Shown: piece after piece, positions 58,576-64,000 of the stretch
Layout: every line of letters starts with the position of its first letter
Position numbering within the stretch: position 1 is the first letter of the stretch
From: Ziziphus jujuba
Taxonomy: Eukaryota > Streptophyta > Magnoliopsida > Rosales > Rhamnaceae
Length of the DNA stretch: 64,000 bases
Reading direction: 5' to 3'
Assembly (NCBI RefSeq): GCF_031755915.1
Contig: NC_083379.1
Coordinates: 21,648,001-21,712,000, forward strand
The notes under the pieces: model-generated
The model's database searches: none
What the model was told of the DNA's origin: nothing
The model's input: only the letters and a program-made list of their open reading frames with translations
Program-made: the position numbers and the translations under genes

Positions 58576-59541
58576 TGATGAGGACCTGCCTGAGAGCACA
58601 ACAACCTAGAGCCAAGATTCTATATAATTTAAGATAGGACCAATAACATGAGCTCAAGATAAAAAATTTAAAGAACCACTAAATGGTTTAACTTAGGAGA
58701 TGTTTAGCTCTCGAAGGAAATTCACTACTGCAGGTGAATCAAGAATGGTCCAATGTATAGAATTACACGGCCAAATTCATGAAGAAAAGCCTTTGCTATG
58801 ACGTGATATATTGCCGAAGTGGTACGATGATTTGGTATATTGCTAAAATGGCATAGTGACATGGCAGTTATAGGATGATGTGGTAGCGTCATACGGTGTC
58901 CTATGCGGCATTTGTGAGGATTGATATGGTTCAAGATCGAATTGACTTTTCTTGGTATCTAAGTTATTAATTAGTTTCCAAATTGTAATTAGGAACCTTA
59001 ATTGTTTTTGTATTTATTTTATATTTGGACAAGTTTCAAATTAATTTCCTAATTTGCCTTAATTATGTAATTAAGTCACATTTCATAATTTCAATTAATG
59101 GAAGGTTGATTAGTCTAATTAAGTTTAGGAACTAGGTTTAAATTAAATCATCTTTCCTACATTCAATTAAAGGAAGGTTAACTAGTCAAATTAAGATTAG
59201 GAAACTAGGTTTAATGTCAATTTTTGTTTTAGAAACTAGAATTTGTATTTTGCCTATAAATAGGCACTCTTTTAGTTAAATAAAACAGCTTATGAATTTT
59301 CATCATAATTGTGAAAGTTATTATCTTGTTTCTCTAAGAACTATTGAACTTATCAAGCTTTATTTGTGGTTTTCAAACCCTAGACTTATCAAGAGGTTTT
59401 CCATTCCCTATAGTGGCATCATCACTATATCAAAGTTCTTAGTCACAGGTTGAATAAGGATTGAGATTTCCATTAAAACTTGTCTTAGAATGATCCATAC
59501 TTTATTTGTTATGGGTTTAGGAGCGAGTCGGTCTATGTTTG
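58576..59541 (+). repeat. Left LTR of gypsy element 3
   Basis: 966 bp, starting TGATGAGGACC. The pol-tail frame is present but broken, with KIGPIT.AQDKKFKEPLNGL (about 58630-58690). Three ATTAAAGGAAG/GATTAG-type phrases recur at 59090-59210. Confidence 0.85.
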
Positions 59542-60489
59542 TTTGGTATTGGAGCCTGATTTTCTAAGTAGCTTTGATCTATCTTACGTTTATTGTTTTT
59601 GTTTGTTTGATTTTTTAATTTTACAATTTTTGCATTAGGTAAGAATTGCGTCATATATTTCTTCTTATCATCCTTGCCATCCATAGTAAAAAAAAAAAAA
59701 AAAAAAAAATTCATTTGTTTTCTTCTTTGGCCAATCATCATAGGTTTTTCTTTGATCATTGATATCATTATTCTTGTTTGCTTTGTTCTTTTTACTATCC
59801 AAATTCATCCTTGCATTAAAAAAAAATTGGGTTAAGCATCAAAGTTCTGAAATTGTACTAAAAACTCTAATTGTATGATTTTTGGAAAAGTTGTTTGATA
59901 TTTGAGTGGAAGAATGAATTGATACCTTTTAGTAGCATCAAAAGTTCTGAAATTGCACTAAAAGTTCTAAAAAATTCAAGTTGTTTGAGTTGCTTGATAT
60001 TGTGGTTGAGTTTGTTAATTTAAAAGGTTAAAAGTTCAGGTTTGAAAGGAAGCACTTAAAACCTAAGATTCAAGGAATCTACATGGCCAATTCCAAAAGG
60101 TTTGTTTTCACCCTTTTATTCCTTGTACTATTGCCTCAAACTTATTCAATTTGATCTTTGAAACCTTTAACTATTGATGCTTGACTAGATTATCATTCAA
60201 AACTAGAGTTTGTTTTATTTCAGTCTTAGTTGGCCAAATTCTAGATATTAGTGTTTCTTATTTGATTCTTGCTTTCTTTATCATTGTTTAGACTTATTGT
60301 TAAGTTCAGTTTGGACCTATTTATAGTAATTGAATTAGTTAAGTTAGTTTGCAAAGAACTAAGTAAATTTAACTTGAGTGGTAAGAAGCTAGAATGTTAA
60401 TTTATTAAGGTTAAAATCCACTTAATTTTGTGAAACATGAGAGACTGACACTTTGATTAAGTGATACACGTGGGGAGTGAATTAATGAG

Positions 60490-61800
60490 GATCTCTTTAT
60501 TTTGCTCACTAACAATCAAAAGGTAAACATATTCAAGGACAAAGAGGAGTCATCGAACTCTAAGATAAAGATTGATACTAACGTGTTCACCACTTTCATG
60601 GGAGATATGCAGCGAATGGTGAAGGAGATGGAGCAACTTAAATTGTAAGTAGCTGCGAATTCTAAAGCATTCATATTTTAACAACCTACTCGGTATGTAC
60701 CACAAGGACATGGTAATGGAGTACATAGATAAACCGAAGAGGAGTTTAAAGGCAGTAACTACGGAAGCGAATTAAAGGAAAAATTGGAGAAGGAATTCGA
60801 GTTTTACATAAGACAACCATGTTGGAGATTCGAGTTTTACATAAGACAACATGTTGGAGGATAAAACAAGACTGGGAGGATGATTTAAGTGGTATTAAGC
60901 TCAAGATTCCACCTTTTCAAGCCAAGAGTGATCCAAAACATACTTAAAATGGGAGCAACACATGGAGATGGTATTTAAATGTCAACACTTTTTAGAAGCT
61001 AAGAGGGTTAATCATAAAGGTAAATTTGGATTTAGTTGCAATAAGTGCCCTAACAATCTATAAAGATGAAGATCAAATACAATGAGAGAACATCTTTCAT
61101 ACTAGATGTGTAATCGAAGATAAGGTATGTATATGATAACTGACGAAGAAAGTTGTGCTAATGTAGCTAGTACTGTTATGGTTAAAAAGTTAGATTTAAC
61201 AACTATGAACTATTCCAATCCTCATAGATTGCAATGATTAAATGATAGTGGGGTAAAATTTAACACTGATGATCATGAGGATGAAATGCTTTGTGATTCT
61301 GTACCTATGCATGCGATACACATATTGTTATGTAGATCTTGCCAATTTGATAGGGATACTAAACTCAAAGGTTGGACAAACAAAATTGTGTTTTCTTACA
61401 AAGGTGATAAGGTTGTACTAATGCCATTAACTCCTAAAGAGATTTTGAAGATCAGCTAAAGATGCAATGAAGAAGAGAGGCTAAACAACAACAAAAATCT
61501 GAACCCACCATTCCTACGACTAAGAGAGATCAGATGGCCCTTATAGGTAATTTTCAACATACGCTCGAACCACATTCCAAAGGTAAGTCAGGTAAGTCCA
61601 TGAGTAAGGTAGAAAAAGAAAAGAGAGAGAGAGAGAGAGAGAAAAAAGAAAAGAGGGGTTCTATGCAAAAATAAGTGAGATCAAGAGAGCTTTCTAATGT
61701 AAAAATCCTATGTTTGTAATGATGTATAAAGAAGCTTCTCTGAATAATTTAGCTAACTCCAAATCATGTATTTGCTAGTTCTGTAACTTCTCTTTTGTAG
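60490..61800 (+). pseudogene. gag and protease remnant of gypsy element 3
   Basis: Fragments in several frames: TNVFTTFMGDMQRMVKEMEQ (about 60577-60640), KWEQHMEMVFKCQHFLEAKR (about 60948-61005), then protease-like ITDEESCANVASTVMVKKL (about 61137-61195), where the usual DSG active site is destroyed, and SVPMHAIHILLCRSCQFDRD (about 61298-61355). The gag zinc knuckle region is largely deleted. A 29-bp tandem duplication (GATTCGAGTTTTACATAAGACA) lies at 60796-60852. A GA-rich run is at 61620-61655. Confidence 0.75.
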
Positions 61801-62820
61801 AAATTTGATGATATCTTTTCCAAAAAGATACAAAATGGACTTCCACCAATTAGAAAGATCGAGCATCAAATTGACTTTGTTCCAGGTGCAACAGTTCATA
61901 ACCAATCATCATATAGAAGTAATCCTGAAGAAATGAAGGAGCTTCAATGTCAGGTAAATGAATTGTTAGAAAAATATTATATTAGCAAAAGCATGAGTCT
62001 GTGTGCTGTTCTATTGTTATTAGTCCCTAAAATAGATGGAACATGGAGAATGTGTGTTGATTGTAAGGTCATTAACAATAAAACTGTTAAGTATAAACAT
62101 CCTATCCCTAGGTTAGATGATATATTTAATGAGCTATATGGTGCATGCATGTTATCTAATATTGACCTTATACGCATGAAAGAAAATAATGAGTGGAAAA
62201 TTTCCTTTAAAACAAAACATCGATTATATGAGTGGTTGGTTATGCCATTTGGATTAACTAATGCTCCTAGTACTTTTATGAGAGTAATGAACCATGTTTT
62301 GGATTCTTTTATTGATAGGTTTTTGGTTCTGTATTTTGATGACATTCTTATATATAGTAGGAGTTTAGAAGAGCATGTAAAACATCTTAGGCTTATTTTA
62401 GAAATTCTTAGGAAAGAGAAGTTGTTTACTAATCTTAAAAAATGTAATTTTTTTCAATCTAAGCTTGTCTTTTTAGGCTTGTAATAAGTGTTGCAGGTAT
62501 TAAAGTTAATTAAGAGAAGGTTAAGGCCATTCAAGAATGGCCCACGTGAACTTCAATTATAAATGTTAGGAGTTTTCACATGTTGGCTAACTTTTATAAA
62601 AGATTTGTCAATGATTTTAGTATCATTGCTACACTTTTGACAGAGGTTATCAAGAAGAGTGTAGGTTTCCATTGAAGAGAAGAACAAACAAAGTCCTTTA
62701 ATTTGTTGGAGGAAATACTTCTAATGCGTCTTTATTGGTTTTGCTTAACTTTTCAAAAAAACTTTAGATTGAATGTGATGCCTTAGAAATAAGTATAGGT
62801 GTTGTTTTGATGCATTTAAG
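61801..62820 (+). pseudogene. RT and partial RNase H of gypsy element 3
   Basis: An open frame at 61933-62484 encodes most of the RT: KDGT-like [36 protein letters not shown] and the active-site LYFDDILIYS, which is intact. In motif A the sequence reads SNIDLIRMKE, an in-frame loss of about six residues (RSGYHQ in element 1) that keeps the Asp. After 62484 the frame shifts, and the thumb and RNase H start (VRSFHMLANFYKRFVNDFS, about 62560-62615) continue with stops to the deletion junction at about 62815. Confidence 0.87.
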
Positions 62821-63033
62821 GAAAGAAAGATTCCCAGCCCAGTGCAAGTGTAAGCTTATGCCAAGAGAAAATGGATATTTTCAAGTGTTTGAGAGACTAA
62901 ACGACAATGCATATATTTAAGATTTTCCAGGTGAGTATAATGTTAGTGCTATTTTTAATATTTATGACTTATCTTCTTTTTTTGCAGGTGATGATTTTGA
63001 TTTGAGGATGATTTTTTCGCAAGAGAAAGGGAA

Positions 63034-63934
63034 TGATATAGACCTACCTAGGAGCACAATAAGCTGGAGCCAAGATCCTATACAATTGAAGCAGGACCAA
63101 TAACATGAACTCAAGCTAAAGATTCAAAGAAGCACTAAATGATTTAATCTAGGAGCTATTTAGCTCTGAAGGGAAATTCACTACTGAAAGTGAATCAAGA
63201 ATGATTCAATATAAAGGATTCAATAGCCAAATTCATGAAGAAAAGCCTTTGTTGACTTAGATGTTGACATGGCAACCATATGATAATGTGATAGTGGCAT
63301 ATGGCATCTTATATGGCATTTTTGAGGAATGATAAGCTTCAAGACCGAATTGATTCTTCTTGGTGTCCAAGTTATTAATTAATTTCCAAATTGTAATTAG
63401 AGATCTTAATTATTTTTGTGTTTATTTTATATTAGGACAAGTGCCAAATTAGTTTTTTAATTTGTCTTAATCATGTAATTAAATCATCTTTCCTAATTCC
63501 AATTAAAGGAAGTTTGATTAGTCAAATTAAGATTAGGAAACTAGATTTAAATTAAAACATCTTTCCTCATTTCAATTAAAAGAAAGCTGATTAGTCAAAT
63601 TAGGATTAGGAAACTAGGTTTAATGTCAATTTTTGTTTTAGAAAACTAGAATTTGTACTTTTCTTATAAACAGGCAAGCTTTTTAGTTGAATAAAACAGT
63701 TTAAAAATTTTTAGCATAATTGTGAGAACTATTGAACTTATCAAGCTTTACTTGTGGCATTCAAACCCTAGACTTATCAATAGATTTTCCATTCTCTATT
63801 ATGGTATCATCACTATACCAAATTTGTTAGTCACAGGTTGATTGAGGGTTGAGGTTAACATTAAAACTTATTTTAGAATGATCCATACTTTATTTGTTAT
63901 GGGTTTAGGAGGAAGTCGGCCAAAGTTTTTATCA
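63034..63934 (+). repeat. Right LTR of gypsy element 3
   Basis: 901 bp, starting TGATATAGACC and ending near TTATCA at 63934. It differs from the left LTR at many bases and by small deletions (for example after 63255), so the insertion is old. Confidence 0.83.
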
Positions 63935-64000
63935 TTAAGCTTGTCCCATAGTTTTGTTTTCTTAAACTATTTCCTTAGGCCTTAGTTGACAATTTGTGCA

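Larger units (their letters stand above)
58576..63934 (+). mobile_element. Ty3/gypsy element 3, plus strand, integrase deleted
   Basis: Left LTR 58576-59541, primer-binding site TGGTATTGGAGCC (59544-59556), internal region to 63033 with polypurine tract AAGAGAAAGGGAA (63021-63033), right LTR 63034-63934. The flanks are CTAAG (58571-58575) and TTAAG (63935-63939), a target duplication with one change. At 5.4 kb it is about 2.5 kb shorter than element 1. Around 62815 the RNase H frame jumps directly into [20 protein letters not shown] of the integrase C-terminus, removing the end of RNase H and the whole integrase core. TATA-like TGCCTATAAATAGGCA lies at about 59252-59267. The family is related to elements 1 and 2 but clearly distinct in its LTR. 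Confidence 0.88.

Noticed and set aside
1..64000. CRISPR array, bacterial operon or phage system
   Set aside because: Spliced genes, plant LTR elements and AT microsatellites show a plant nuclear genome. The tandem repeats lack the regular repeat-spacer pattern of CRISPR.

Overview
This is plant nuclear DNA, almost certainly from a dicot. It is AT-rich, has spliced genes and plant-type LTR retrotransposons, and carries one clear conserved plant gene, the multidomain monothiol glutaredoxin GRXS17 (minus strand, start codon at 20754, stop at 17298). The species cannot be named from the sequence. Nearly everything else is transposable-element DNA of different ages, so the window is a TE-rich intergenic block around a single host gene.

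Layout. 1-1290: decayed Ty3/gypsy pol of Tekay/Del type. 2669-3530: decayed Tat/Ogre-type integrase, followed by a minus-strand relic (4310-6650) that may be the antisense ORF of that lineage. 8794-9236 and 23540-24347: 5S-rRNA-derived sequence, including a recognisable Cassandra-type TRIM. 9640-11650 and 56594-58575: two inverted copies of an unnamed noncoding repeat. 12122-13404: a large foldback element. 13960-14575: a LINE 3' end with an RNase H domain. 16460-16740: a small unidentified exon-like piece with a 98-bp duplication. 17298-21240: GRXS17. 24856-27255, continuing at 33502-34283 and 42123-42370: tandemly duplicated low-copy DNA that was the landing site for later insertions.

The most remarkable object is a 6,246-bp PIF/Harbinger transposon (27256-33501). 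It has 13-bp terminal inverted repeats, a TTG target duplication and three plus-strand genes: a DDE transposase with all three catalytic residues but one stop codon, a Myb/SANT-like protein, and an unexpected 105-residue protein made of an RNase H1/viroplasmin-type hybrid-binding domain plus a C-terminal membrane segment. It also holds, on the minus strand, the last two exons of a Rab5-type small GTPase gene with intron, splice sites and reading frame intact, and two copies of a putative 5' leader exon.

Three related Ty3/gypsy elements follow. Element 1 (34284-42117, minus) is young and bounded by TCATG duplications. Element 2 (47889-56593, plus) is old and has a chimeric right LTR. Element 3 (58576-63934, plus) has lost its integrase. 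In all three the polyprotein frame runs through the polypurine tract into the 3' LTR and ends in a conserved basic [13 protein letters not shown] motif. A Ty1/copia LTR plus gag fragment lies at 42376-43460. None of the retroelements can be autonomous: each has stop codons, frameshifts, deletions or lost catalytic residues.
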